Assembly (NCBI GenBank): GCA_030669775.1
Contig: DAOVCZ010000042.1
Coordinates: forward strand, 1 to 10,814
DNA: 10,814 nucleotides
Origin: Chloroflexota bacterium
Lineage (GTDB): Bacteria; Chloroflexota; Anaerolineae; Anaerolineales; UBA4823
Reading direction: 5' to 3'
Of the stretch, positions 1 to 8,074 are shown in pieces (the first letter of the stretch is position 1; every line of letters begins with the position of its first letter). The notes below the pieces were generated by a model. It was given only the letters and a program-made list of their open reading frames with translations, was not told the DNA's origin and did not search any database. The position numbers were made by a program, and so were the translations under genes.

Positions 1-87
1 AAGAAAAACCTGCAATGAAGTGAATAGTGTCCCTCTGTTTACTATTATACCTATATTACATTTTGTGCCAACTGTCATCTATCACTA

Positions 88-461
88 TTAGTACGGATAA
101 ATGATATGTAATTGAATCTTCCTTGGAACATTACCGGCTGAGGTGACGGGGAGAGATGGTTCGCCTCGGATTTGCTCCATATTGTTCTGCTGAAGATAGT
201 TCTTCTGTGAGCCGCAAATGCAGCAGGGGTTGTTATCAGATAGCAGTCGCGGGTGGTTTATTGCTCTCGGATCTCTTTGGCTCTCTCGAACGAACGGGTA
301 CTGAGGCCAAGCGCCAACAAGGCAAGCACGCTGCCTGGTCGGCGGTCTGGATCTACCGTCTTGCCGGTGGCGGGATAGCCTAAGTATGGGGGCAGGGTGA
401 TGTCTCAGGTATCATGCAACAACTTGGCGTGACACCGCCAACGGGGAAAGGCGGAGGATAA
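88..461. other. Coding-like but interrupted frames, no intact gene
   Basis: I see no intact gene here but several frames with protein-like composition. On the plus strand a frame begins at ATG 156 after a GGGAG-like site. It stops at TAA 381-383 and resumes in the same frame for 25 codons (VWGQGDVSGIMQQLGV...) to TAA 459-461, then stays open beyond that. On the minus strand, 404-258 is open for 48 codons (GYPATGKTVDPDRRPGSV...). A second minus frame, open from about 410 down to TAA 90-88, contains a CCICGS motif. All are lost to stops and I recognise none of them. At most one strand was ever coding. The likeliest reading is a decayed gene or mobile-element remnant, but overlapping open frames by chance in a GC-richer patch are possible. 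Confidence 0.3.
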
Positions 462-475
462 GCCGTAAATGGCTA

Positions 476-676
476 TCAAACCCCAGAGCTCACTCGATTA
501 TCAGCCACCAGCTCCAGCAGCCGTGCTAGTGACATCTCCACAGATTCAGCAAGTTGCACAATCTTAGATTGTGGTAAAACTATTGGGGGCAGGTCAGTAT
601 TATTGTGTATACTTTGAATAATGACCTTAAGCAAATGCCTGTATGACGATTGATATAAATTCAAGTTATATGACAA
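476..676 (-). CDS. Doubtful small ORF, unknown
   Basis: This is a 66-residue frame starting from TTG at 676, with only a weak GGGAAG-like site upstream. The C-terminal half (LPQSKIVQLAESVEMSLARL...) looks like an amphipathic helix, while the N-terminal half looks like random AT-rich translation. It points away from the operon that follows. I recognise no family. It could be the end of a degraded gene or simply chance. Confidence 0.15.
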   Translation of the reverse strand: MSYNLNLYQSSYRHLLKVIIQSIHNNTDLPPIVLPQSKIVQLAESVEMSLARLLELVADNRVSSGV

Positions 677-710
677 ACTTCCCGCTTAAATAGTTGTCAG
701 CCATATAACC

Positions 711-716
711 AGGAGG
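711..716 (+). promoter_or_regulatory. Strong Shine-Dalgarno AGGAGG
   Basis: A perfect AGGAGG lies 13 nt before ATG 730, slightly further than usual. No comparable site precedes ATG 844, the start of the first long operon gene, so this is the strongest translation-initiation signal at the operon's 5' end. Confidence 0.5.
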
Positions 717-729
717 GTGATTTACAACC

Positions 730-807
730 ATGACGAATAAAATTACTGAAAACAAGGCTGACAAAATAGGTTATGCTGAACATCGAGACAATCAAAACAC
801 ATTCTAA
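730..807 (+). CDS. 25-residue ORF: leader peptide or cut-off N-terminus of the next gene
   Basis: ATG 730 follows the AGGAGG site and opens a hydrophilic 25-residue frame (MTNKITENKADKIGYAEH...) ending at TAA 805-807. The frame is the same as that of the TPR gene starting at 844, and no second stop lies between 808 and 843. Without this one TAA the TPR protein would gain 38 residues in front of its first membrane segment. It may be a true leader peptide, a nonsense mutation or a sequence error. The matching frame and the poor ribosome site at 844 favour an interrupted N-terminus. Confidence 0.35.
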   Translation: MTNKITENKADKIGYAEHRDNQNTF

Positions 808-843
808 ATAAATCAACCAATCCATCAACGGGTAAGAGCCGGG

Positions 844-1866
844 ATGTGTCCTCAAAAGGATAAGAAATCAAAAAATACCGAGAACCTCAGCAAGTATTGG
901 GAGTGGTTCTCCTTTTTTGGCTTGCTGATAGCGATATTCCTGGTAATGGCGTTATGGTATCGTTGGTTGCGTCCCGATCCCGATTTTCTAGCTTTTTCAA
1001 CGGGGGTGGTACAACTTGTAGCAATCGCTTCATTTCTGGGATTGCAGACAAAAGGTGGACGAAATTTCGTCCTGCGGATCGACGACACACTCGGACTGGG
1101 GCGTCGAATTAACAGTCCCAAAAGGGTCACCATAACGATATGGACAATCGTTGGAGTGCTGGTACTTCTCCTTATTCCCGGTTCACAACAAGCGGCAAAA
1201 TTCTACCGCCTGCGTGGTGTTGAAGCCCTGGAGGTGGGGGAATATAGCCGGGCGATTCGCAACCTTGACCAGGCCCTCAGCCTCGCTCCCAATAGTGCTA
1301 CCACAAGGTATGATCTAGCTAACGCCTACGAGGAACTGCACGATTATGACAGGGCAATTGAAGAATACCAGCAATCGTTAGAATTGGATGATAGCTTCTG
1401 GCCGGCGTACAACAATCTAGGCCGTCTTTATTTGCTATCGAAGAATGACCCTGATGCAGCGTTGGGTACACTCATGACGGGAGAACGTAGAGCGGAAGAT
1501 CCGATTGCTAAAGCTATTATTAATAAGAATATTGGCTGGGCTTATTTAGAAAAAGAATTACCTCACATATCGATGAAAACTTTGCTGGCCACCATTGAAG
1601 AATTGAAATCGATTCAGAGTGAGGGGTACAATGTTGAAGTTTATCTGGCGGAGGCATACAATTTGCTGGCCCGAGTATTTGAGTCTCTTGGAGATCAGGA
1701 TCAGGCGCAAATTGCATTAAAGGATAGCCTGGGGTATGCGCTGGCTGTAGCAGAGTCCGGGGCTTGCACTACCCCAGGCATTCGTCTAGCCCCTGATTGC
1801 TTGGCAGCAATTCGCTGGGTTGCCGAAGCACGGGAAGTGGTTTATGGAGGGGAAGGAGAGCCGTGA
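844..1866 (+). CDS. Three-pass membrane protein with extracytoplasmic TPR domain
   Basis: This 340-residue protein probably acts as a membrane-bound scaffold. Three hydrophobic segments lie at about residues 20-40, 48-67 and 95-112. The N-terminus (KDKKSK) and the loop between segments 2 and 3 (KGGR...GRR...PKR) are positively charged, so the positive-inside rule puts the rest outside the cytoplasm. From about residue 118 there are around five tetratricopeptide repeats, the clearest being LANAYEELHDYDRAIEEYQQ and the preceding VEALEVGEYSRAIRNLDQAL. TPRs bind peptides or other proteins; no catalytic motif is visible. It is the first gene of the CHAT operon, and its TGA overlaps the ATG of the FecR gene by one base, which suggests translational coupling. 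ATG 844 has only a weak ribosome site; a start at 730 would require passing an in-frame TAA. The architecture is clear, the function is not. Confidence 0.85.
   Translation: MCPQKDKKSKNTENLSKYWEWFSFFGLLIAIFLVMALWYRWLRPDPDFLAFSTGVVQLVAIASFLGLQTKGGRNFVLRIDDTLGLGRRINSPKRVTITIWTIVGVLVLLLIPGSQQAAKFYRLRGVEALEVGEYSRAIRNLDQALSLAPNSATTRYDLANAYEELHDYDRAIEEYQQSLELDDSFWPAYNNLGRLYLLSKNDPDAALGTLMTGERRAEDPIAKAIINKNIGWAYLEKELPHISMKTLLATIEELKSIQSEGYNVEVYLAEAYNLLARVFESLGDQDQAQIALKDSLGYALAVAESGACTTPGIRLAPDCLAAIRWVAEAREVVYGGEGEP
1853..1858 (+). promoter_or_regulatory. Shine-Dalgarno AAGGAG fixing the FecR gene start
   Basis: AAGGAG lies 7 nt before ATG 1866. It selects this start over the in-frame ATG at 1797, which lies inside the preceding gene and would bury the lipoprotein signal peptide behind 23 extra residues. 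Confidence 0.7.
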
Positions 1867-2984
1867 TGGGCAAAATATGTCCGTTGATTTTTATCCCATT
1901 CGTGATTAGTTTGTTGGTGGCAGCATGTGATCAGCGGCAGGCGTATACGGACCTGGGGTCAGCTTCGAATCAGGAAGCGGTTGATGAACTACCCAACCTG
2001 CTTGTACAGGCAAAAGGGAGTGTTCAGATACGGCGTGAGGGATGGAAGGATTTCTTACCGGTTGGCTTTGGTGCATTGATTGAATCAGGTGACTTATTAC
2101 GGGTGTCAGATGGCAGTCTGGTAAGCGTTTTTTGTGGGTCTGATTCAACTTGGGATGAGAGCCTGATCGAATTATCCGCGGATGGTCTCGAGCATGGTGT
2201 GCCCTGCCGCAGCGGTCGCCCACCCCGCCCGTGGTCCGATGTCGCAGCCCCACGAGGAGAAAATGAAAGTGACATCCCATTTGTCATTTCCCCACGTAAT
2301 TCTGCTTTAGGGAGCGATCGACCTTTTCTCCGCTGGAACGAGATTGGCGTCTCTTCTTATACGATATCGATTGTGGGAGAAGATTTACAGAACAGACCGC
2401 CCATTGTGGTGAGCGAAAGTGAAATTCCCTGGCCAGGGGAATGGCCCCCATTGGAGCCAGGCTCAAATTACGTGTTGATCGTTGATGTGGGAGGCATAAA
2501 ATCTAACGATGGCAATGAAGGCAATATAGGGTTGGGATTTTGGCTGTTGCCAGACGAAGAGGTCCAAAGAATCCAAGCCTTGGAAGAGAAAATCAGGTCT
2601 CAAAACATGAGCGCCGAAGGTACTGATTTGTTGATCGCAGAACTATACCAGAACAACAATATGAGAGCAGAAGCCGCCCAGCGATTGCAGTCGGCTATCA
2701 GCGTTCAACCATCCGCGGCCATGTGGCTAAAATATGGCCGGTTGCAGCTTGAAATTGGCCTGCCAGGCGAAGCAATTCAAGCCTTCAACCAGGCGCTCAG
2801 TGTAGCAAAGGCGGATGGTCAATTGGAGATCGAGGCGGCCAGTTTAATCGGTTTGGGCTTGGCAAACCGCATACTCGGTGATGAGCCTGCGGTTGTGGAG
2901 TTATTTAATGGAGCAGCTGTAATTTTTCAGCAAATCGGTGATCAGAACGGCTTTTCACAGGCAAACGAGCTTTTGACAAAGTAG
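1866..2984 (+). CDS. FecR-domain, TPR lipoprotein
   Basis: This is a 372-residue exported lipoprotein. The start at 1866 is chosen because it gives a classic type II signal peptide, a hydrophobic stretch ending in the lipobox VAAC with lipidated Cys21. Residues 45-112 match the FecR domain pattern: a short strand with GSVQIRREG, then a GDLLRVSDGS turn. In ferric-citrate signalling FecR relays a periplasmic signal to a sigma factor, but in TPR/CHAT neighbourhoods the domain is usually a stand-alone extracytoplasmic module. Residues 138-225 look like an Ig/Fn3-type beta-sandwich (DRPFLRWNEIGVSSYTISIV). Residues 228-372 form about three TPR-like helical hairpins. The ATG shares its A with the previous gene's TGA, and the CHAT gene follows after 55 bp. 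It is likely a surface-tethered partner for the other TPR proteins. No FecI-type sigma gene is in the window, so a FecR/FecI pathway is not supported. Confidence 0.85.
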   Translation: MGKICPLIFIPFVISLLVAACDQRQAYTDLGSASNQEAVDELPNLLVQAKGSVQIRREGWKDFLPVGFGALIESGDLLRVSDGSLVSVFCGSDSTWDESLIELSADGLEHGVPCRSGRPPRPWSDVAAPRGENESDIPFVISPRNSALGSDRPFLRWNEIGVSSYTISIVGEDLQNRPPIVVSESEIPWPGEWPPLEPGSNYVLIVDVGGIKSNDGNEGNIGLGFWLLPDEEVQRIQALEEKIRSQNMSAEGTDLLIAELYQNNNMRAEAAQRLQSAISVQPSAAMWLKYGRLQLEIGLPGEAIQAFNQALSVAKADGQLEIEAASLIGLGLANRILGDEPAVVELFNGAAVIFQQIGDQNGFSQANELLTK

Positions 2985-3039
2985 TGAACTACCGATGGGT
3001 TGGAATCGTTGATTATTAGAAAGATCAGCAGCGAATTCG

Positions 3040-6000
3040 ATGTATTCAACCGAAAGAGGGAAGGTACTTCCGCATAATAACCGAATCCAGATAGGGTTAG
3101 TATTTGCGATCCGAACAGTGCTTCTGCTTCTGGTTATGTTTTTCATCACAAGCCATCCCCTTGCTGCCAGTGGTTCGTCAGATCAATCAAGCGGGGAAGG
3201 GTTAACTCCACCAACAGATTGGGAGATCCTGCTTCAGGATGAATTTGAGGACAATCGGAACGATTGGGATATTGGTGTTTCCGATAAAGATAGGGTGAGA
3301 TTTAAATGGCAGATTATTGAGGGGAAATATCGCTGGGAAGCACACCCATATGATAGTTTTGGCTTCCTTTCAATACCGGATCATGATCCTGTGGAAGATT
3401 TTTATTTAAGTGTTGATATACGCAAGATCGCTGGTCCAGACTATGCTAGATATGGGATCATTTTCCGCACTGACGGTGATAGTTGGTATATGCTCAGCAT
3501 ACATGATCCAGGGCAATATTCTTTGTGGAGGTGGCATAATGGGGAATATGTGGCTCTAATCTGGTCGAGAAAGACAGATGCCATTCATCCTGGTCAGGTC
3601 AATCATATTGAATTGATGGCGGTGGGACCTGAGATCAGCATCGCGATCAACGGTCAACTGGTGACCGGAGTAAACGATGACACGGCGCAGCAGGGCTGGA
3701 TTGGCTTGTATACTCATATGTCCAAAGCCGGTGAGGATGCGATTTTCGAATTCGACAACCTGGTCCTGCGTGGGCCGAAAAGTGAAGATTCACCCCAAGA
3801 TGTTCAGGATTCACGGGATCTTGAACAGCGAATTGCTGATTATCAAGACGATCTAACGGAATATCGAAGGGTTGGGGATAAATCCGGCGAAGCTAAAACC
3901 CTAAACAATATTGGTCACAATTATCATTATATGGGGGAATATGAGAAAGCCATTGACTACATGCAGCAGGCCATCAACGTCTACGAGTCCATCGGTGAAG
4001 TAGCGAAGACCGCCTACCCCTTGGATGGTTTAGGTATGGTTTATCGCGCTCTTGGAGAATACGAGACATCAATAGATTATTTCAAACAGGCTCTTGAATT
4101 CGTTCAGCAAGAGATTCACAATGACGTTTGGGAAGCCAACATATTCGACAACCTCGGTTCGATCTACGAAGATATGGATGAAAACCAATTGGCTGTTGAT
4201 TACAAGCAGAAGTCGCTTGATATGTGGATAGATATTGGTGATGTAGAAAAACAGGCCTGGGCAATAAATGGCCTCGGATGGAACCAACATATGTTGGGCG
4301 ACAATGAACAGGCGATCGAAAATTTAACAACAGCCAGGGATCTTTTTCATCGTATTGACGATCCGTATGGCGAAGCATGGGTGCTCGGTAATCTGGGCTC
4401 GATCTACGAAGATATGGGTGAAAACCAATTAGCCGTTGACAACAGGCAGAAGTCGTTTGACATGTGGAAAAATATTGGCAATATAGAAAAACAGGCCTGG
4501 GCATTAAATGGCCTCGGATGGAACCAACATATGTTGGGCGACAATGAACAGGCGATCGAGAATTTAACAAAAGCCAAGAATCTTTTTCTTGTTATTGACG
4601 ATCCGTATGGCGAAGCATGGGTGCTGGATAATCTGGGATGGGTGTATCGAGAATTGAGCGATTATGATAAAGCTTTGAGCGTCATGCAAAATACCGAACA
4701 GATCAAGGGTAGGCTTAATGATAAAGAGTGGCAAGCCGATACTTTGTATGATTTGGCTGACCTCTGTAGAAGGCATTATTCCTATGGGCTAGCTCTTGAA
4801 TACTTTGATAGAGCCCTGGAGATCTCGCGGGGATTATGGGCGGAGGAAGGCCAGCAGACAAACCTGCATCAGATAGGTGGGGCATATATTGATCGATTCA
4901 ACATCTCCAGCGACACAAACGATTTGAAGGAAGCTAAAGTTTATCTTGAACGTGCATTAGAAATTCATCGTGACGCAGGCAACCTTACAGAGCAAGCTGA
5001 GTCATTACATGGCCTGGGTTATGTTTATGAAAACCTCTCGGATTATAAAAAAGCAGCGGATTACACACAGGATGCTTTGTCAATCTGGCGTACCGCTGGA
5101 AATCGCAGAGAAGAGGCCTGGGCGTTGAATAACATTGGCTATAACTACGCTTTCCTTTTCGACTACCCAGTTGCCATGGATTATCTCCAACAAGCTCGCC
5201 AGATATTCCAGGACATTGATGATGGTTATGGAGAGGGATGGGTCATCGATAACATGGCATTTGTCACTTCCCATAATTTGGGTTATGCCAAAGGGATGGA
5301 ATATCAATTAGAAGCATTAGCTGTTTACGAGGAAATTGCGAATCAAGGACAAATCGCTGAAAGCCTGAATTCATTGGGGAGATACAGCGTTGCTGTTGGT
5401 GATTATGAACCAGCACTGCAATATTTCCAAAGGGCGGGCGATATCTGGCTCCAGCGTGGAGACACGATGAACCGTAGTCGGGCAGTAAATAATGTTGGGG
5501 TGGCATATGCCTTTCTTGGTGACGATGAACGTGCCATGGAATATTACGAGGAAGCGCTGGAGATGGTTATCTCTATCGGAGATCGCTGGCGTGAGGCCAC
5601 CATGCTTGGTAACCTGGGAGAAGGTTACTTGAATCTGGATGAACCCGAGAAGGCATTGGAATACTGCCTTCAAGCCAAAGCAATTTACGAGGAAATCAAT
5701 CACCCAGATATTTATTACCAGGCCGCTAATTTAAATTTTCTCGGTCGGGTATACCAAAAAATGGGAGATTTTGATCAAGCCGAAAGGTACTTATTAGATG
5801 GCCTGGAAATGATGAATGTGGATCGTAGTCCGTATGGCATCGCATACTTAACGACGGACCTGGGAGAGTTTTATTACGATGCTGGTGATTACGAACAGGC
5901 TCTGGAGATATTGAACCAGGTATTACAGCTGTGGCGTCAGATCAGCGACCCATACGGTGAAGCCAGGTCCCTGAAATTAATCGGAAAAGTGTATGAAGCC

Positions 6001-7653
6001 CTGGGTGATAATGTTAGTGCGCTAGACGCTTACCTGGAATCGATTACTGTTTCAGAGACTATCCTCAGCCAGGTAAAAGCGGAGTCATTCCAGGCTTCAA
6101 TGGCTGCAAAAGGGATAGATGTATACCAGCTTGCCATCCAGCTATTAATTGAAATGGAACGCTATGATGAAGCTTTCGAACTTAGTGAACGGAACCGCGC
6201 CCGAAATTTCCTGGACGCTATGGGCAACAAACGTCCGGATATCAGCCGTGGTAGTGATACACAGTTGATCCAACAGGAAGAGCTTCTACGTTCGGAAATC
6301 AGTGCCATCGAGAATGCCTTGTATATCGAGAAATCAAAATCCCCCGATCAGCAAAATCCCCAGTTAATAAATGACATTAAATTACAACTCAAAGCCAAAC
6401 AACAAGACTACGAGGATCTTGTCGCAGAAATGCAAATCAACAATCCCGAACTTGCTTCTCTCGTATCAATTGATGCCACAACAATTTCTGAAACACAACT
6501 TTTATTGGATGATAACACTACATTGGTGTCGTATTACCTGACCGAAAGATTCCCCCTCGCATTCATAATTTCAAATGACGAGTTCCATGTTGTTTTGATC
6601 CCAACGGAGATCGACAAGATTTCCACAGAGGTAGAAAGCTTTCGCGCTCTTGGTTTGGCAAATCTGGAAAACCCGCAGCCTCGCAGTCTGGAAAACCTTT
6701 ACAATTGGCTGGTTTTACCTTTGAAACCCTATCTCAATACTTCCCTAGTCGGGATCATACCCCACCAAGCGCTGCATTACGTGCCATTTTCTGCGTTAAA
6801 CGACGGGGTAACTTACTTCTCGGAACAGTACATCATCTTTCAATTACCTTCATCGAGTTCATTGCCCTACATTCAGGATAAAACTGGGCAAGAACTGTCG
6901 AATCCGCTTGTTGTTGGAAATCCTGATACACAAAATCCTGATTTACCATCGCTTAAGTTTGCTGCTCAAGAGGCTGAGAAGATTGCTGCACTTTATACCG
7001 TTCAACCGTTATTGGGATCTCAAGCTAGTGAGTATGCTTTGCGAGAAGCATCAGCCGGAACTGGCATAATCCATATTGCTGCCCATGGTGGATTAAATCC
7101 TAAGACACCTATGTTCTCACGCTTGTGGCTGGCACCCGAGAAGGGTGAGGACGGTCAACTCAATGTTTATGAAGTGTACGGATTGAATTTAGATCGTGCG
7201 GACCTGGTCGTCCTTAGTGCATGCCAAACCCAACATGGAGAGGTGAGTGCAGGCGATGAAATCATCAGCCTGAACCGCGCATTTTTATACGGTGCTCCGA
7301 CTGTTATATCCAGTTTGTGGTCTGTGGACGATCAGGCAACCGGCGAGATGATGGAACGCTTTTACTCACACCTGCAACAAGGCATGACAAAAGCCGAAGC
7401 ATTACAAGCAGCCCAGAAGGAAATCCGTAACGATCCTGAACATCCTGAATGGCAGCACCCATTTTACTGGGCAGCTTTTGTAATTAATGGGGATCCCGGA
7501 AAACTACATGAAGTCAAATCTGGACCCGCTGACCAACTTTCCATCCTTATCCCAACCAGATATCGCCTGCCAATTGTCACCTTGATAGGTACTGGAATGC
7601 TGGTATCGATTATTGTATTAGGAATATTTATCTTCAGGAAAATACGATCTTGA
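3040..7653 (+). CDS. Exported, membrane-anchored TPR-CHAT protease with ConA-like domain
   Basis: This 1537-residue protein has a modular layout. A signal peptide runs to about residue 45 (h-region TVLLLLVMFF, likely cleavage after PLAA). Residues 61-247 form a concanavalin/LamG- or DUF1080-like jelly roll, opening with LLQDEFEDNRNDW and closing with FEFDNLVLRGP. About 18 TPRs of the 40-residue type span residues 288-1015, followed by a linker with coiled-coil character. Residues 1217-1487 are the CHAT domain, a caspase-fold cysteine protease, with His1349 in HIAAHG and Cys1395 in VVLSACQT. The GDEIISLNRAFLYGA and SSLWSVDD motifs are intact. A single membrane helix lies at about 1511-1533, followed by RKIRS. 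The topology is therefore type I-like, with protease and repeats outside. The ATG is the only start available after an in-frame TGA at 3010, and its ribosome site is weak. As the last gene of the operon it is probably the effector, with the TPRs and jelly roll sensing or recruiting substrates. The substrate is unknown. Confidence 0.92.
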   Translation: MYSTERGKVLPHNNRIQIGLVFAIRTVLLLLVMFFITSHPLAASGSSDQSSGEGLTPPTDWEILLQDEFEDNRNDWDIGVSDKDRVRFKWQIIEGKYRWEAHPYDSFGFLSIPDHDPVEDFYLSVDIRKIAGPDYARYGIIFRTDGDSWYMLSIHDPGQYSLWRWHNGEYVALIWSRKTDAIHPGQVNHIELMAVGPEISIAINGQLVTGVNDDTAQQGWIGLYTHMSKAGEDAIFEFDNLVLRGPKSEDSPQDVQDSRDLEQRIADYQDDLTEYRRVGDKSGEAKTLNNIGHNYHYMGEYEKAIDYMQQAINVYESIGEVAKTAYPLDGLGMVYRALGEYETSIDYFKQALEFVQQEIHNDVWEANIFDNLGSIYEDMDENQLAVDYKQKSLDMWIDIGDVEKQAWAINGLGWNQHMLGDNEQAIENLTTARDLFHRIDDPYGEAWVLGNLGSIYEDMGENQLAVDNRQKSFDMWKNIGNIEKQAWALNGLGWNQHMLGDNEQAIENLTKAKNLFLVIDDPYGEAWVLDNLGWVYRELSDYDKALSVMQNTEQIKGRLNDKEWQADTLYDLADLCRRHYSYGLALEYFDRALEISRGLWAEEGQQTNLHQIGGAYIDRFNISSDTNDLKEAKVYLERALEIHRDAGNLTEQAESLHGLGYVYENLSDYKKAADYTQDALSIWRTAGNRREEAWALNNIGYNYAFLFDYPVAMDYLQQARQIFQDIDDGYGEGWVIDNMAFVTSHNLGYAKGMEYQLEALAVYEEIANQGQIAESLNSLGRYSVAVGDYEPALQYFQRAGDIWLQRGDTMNRSRAVNNVGVAYAFLGDDERAMEYYEEALEMVISIGDRWREATMLGNLGEGYLNLDEPEKALEYCLQAKAIYEEINHPDIYYQAANLNFLGRVYQKMGDFDQAERYLLDGLEMMNVDRSPYGIAYLTTDLGEFYYDAGDYEQALEILNQVLQLWRQISDPYGEARSLKLIGKVYEALGDNVSALDAYLESITVSETILSQVKAESFQASMAAKGIDVYQLAIQLLIEMERYDEAFELSERNRARNFLDAMGNKRPDISRGSDTQLIQQEELLRSEISAIENALYIEKSKSPDQQNPQLINDIKLQLKAKQQDYEDLVAEMQINNPELASLVSIDATTISETQLLLDDNTTLVSYYLTERFPLAFIISNDEFHVVLIPTEIDKISTEVESFRALGLANLENPQPRSLENLYNWLVLPLKPYLNTSLVGIIPHQALHYVPFSALNDGVTYFSEQYIIFQLPSSSSLPYIQDKTGQELSNPLVVGNPDTQNPDLPSLKFAAQEAEKIAALYTVQPLLGSQASEYALREASAGTGIIHIAAHGGLNPKTPMFSRLWLAPEKGEDGQLNVYEVYGLNLDRADLVVLSACQTQHGEVSAGDEIISLNRAFLYGAPTVISSLWSVDDQATGEMMERFYSHLQQGMTKAEALQAAQKEIRNDPEHPEWQHPFYWAAFVINGDPGKLHEVKSGPADQLSILIPTRYRLPIVTLIGTGMLVSIIVLGIFIFRKIRS
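4150..4629 (+). repeat. Two tandem 240-bp repeats (two TPRs each)
   Basis: Positions 4150-4389 and 4390-4629 are direct repeats encoding residues 371-450 and 451-530 of the CHAT protein. By hand count 65 of 80 residues match. Nucleotide match is nearly complete over 4244-4330 versus 4484-4570, with about two differences, while neighbouring parts have drifted. The unit is exactly two 40-residue TPRs, so the duplication keeps the superhelix in register. Other TPRs in the protein are far more diverged, so this duplication or gene conversion is recent. Confidence 0.9.
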
Positions 7654-7671
7654 ACGCTGGTTGCTGGTCAA

Positions 7672-7842
7672 ATGTTGGCACTCAAAACACCATATTACAT
7701 CATGGAACATGGGCGGCCCGAAACGGCGCAAAGGTTGGCGGCTTCTACCTGGATGGACCTGGTTTCGAGGTGGCGAGAATTGAAAAATATTGAGGAGCGA
7801 ATAGCTGAATTGGAGGTTGCAGTTTATGGCAAAGCAAATTGA
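7672..7842 (+). CDS. Small helical ORF after the CHAT gene, unknown
   Basis: This frame has 56 residues from ATG 7672, or 46 from ATG 7702, and no good ribosome site. The core (RPETAQRLAASTWMDLVSRW, then ELKNIEERIAELE) reads as a charged amphipathic helix or short coiled coil, better than chance AT-rich translation. It overlaps the next small frame by 17 nt in another register. Small helical proteins of this style occur next to phage or mobile genes, but nothing here proves that origin. Confidence 0.3.
   Translation: MLALKTPYYIMEHGRPETAQRLAASTWMDLVSRWRELKNIEERIAELEVAVYGKAN
7812..7816 (+). promoter_or_regulatory. Shine-Dalgarno GGAGG for the small frame at 7826
   Basis: GGAGG sits 9 nt before ATG 7826, at ideal spacing. 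It supports the following interrupted frame having once been a translated gene. Confidence 0.45.
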
Positions 7843-8032
7843 AACGAGATTAAATAACCTGGAACGAACTATGAATCCCGATGCGGGTGATGGAGATGTG
7901 ATCCCGTTTCATGACTTGTAGATTGATCTTCGGAGAGAGCTGGATCACGGTTCCGGGAGGTATTTCACACCGGTTGAGTTTGTCGAGAACCATCAAGATG
8001 TCCATGCTGAAATAATTGAACAAACTTTTTAG
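7826..8032 (+). pseudogene. Small gene interrupted by an in-frame TAG
   Basis: ATG 7826, behind a well-placed GGAGG, opens a frame of 31 codons (MAKQIETRLNNLERTMNP...) to TAG 7919-7921. The same frame then continues for 36 more codons with equally protein-like content (IDLRRELDHGSGRYFTPVEF...) to TAG 8030-8032. Together they would make a 67-residue acidic protein. The opening resembles the short LERxxNP-type helical starts of small phage-associated proteins, which is a resemblance and not an identification. It is either a pseudogene or a true 31-residue protein followed by chance open frame. It lies between the CHAT gene and the next lipoprotein. Confidence 0.4.
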
Positions 8033-8074
8033 CATGGTGGGCGATTTGACGGGTGAAAGGAAGGGAAACACGAG

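Noticed and set aside
1866..2984. FecR gene as part of a FecI/FecR iron-signalling pair
   Set aside because: No sigma factor or TonB receptor gene is present; the protein is a lipoprotein with a TPR tail rather than a single-pass anti-sigma factor.
4082..4570. 162-codon open frame on the minus strand
   Set aside because: It is antisense to the duplicated TPR units; its own internal repetition comes from the 240-bp repeat. No ribosome site, and the sense strand is clearly coding.
4150..4629. Repeated blocks considered as CRISPR-like
   Set aside because: The unit is 240 bp, coding and in register with TPR repeats; no short repeat-spacer structure exists.
3040..7653. CHAT protein as a CRISPR-linked (Craspase-type) or gasdermin-activating protease
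   Set aside because: No CRISPR array, Cas7-11-type effector or gasdermin-like gene is in the window, and the signal peptide argues against a cytoplasmic role.
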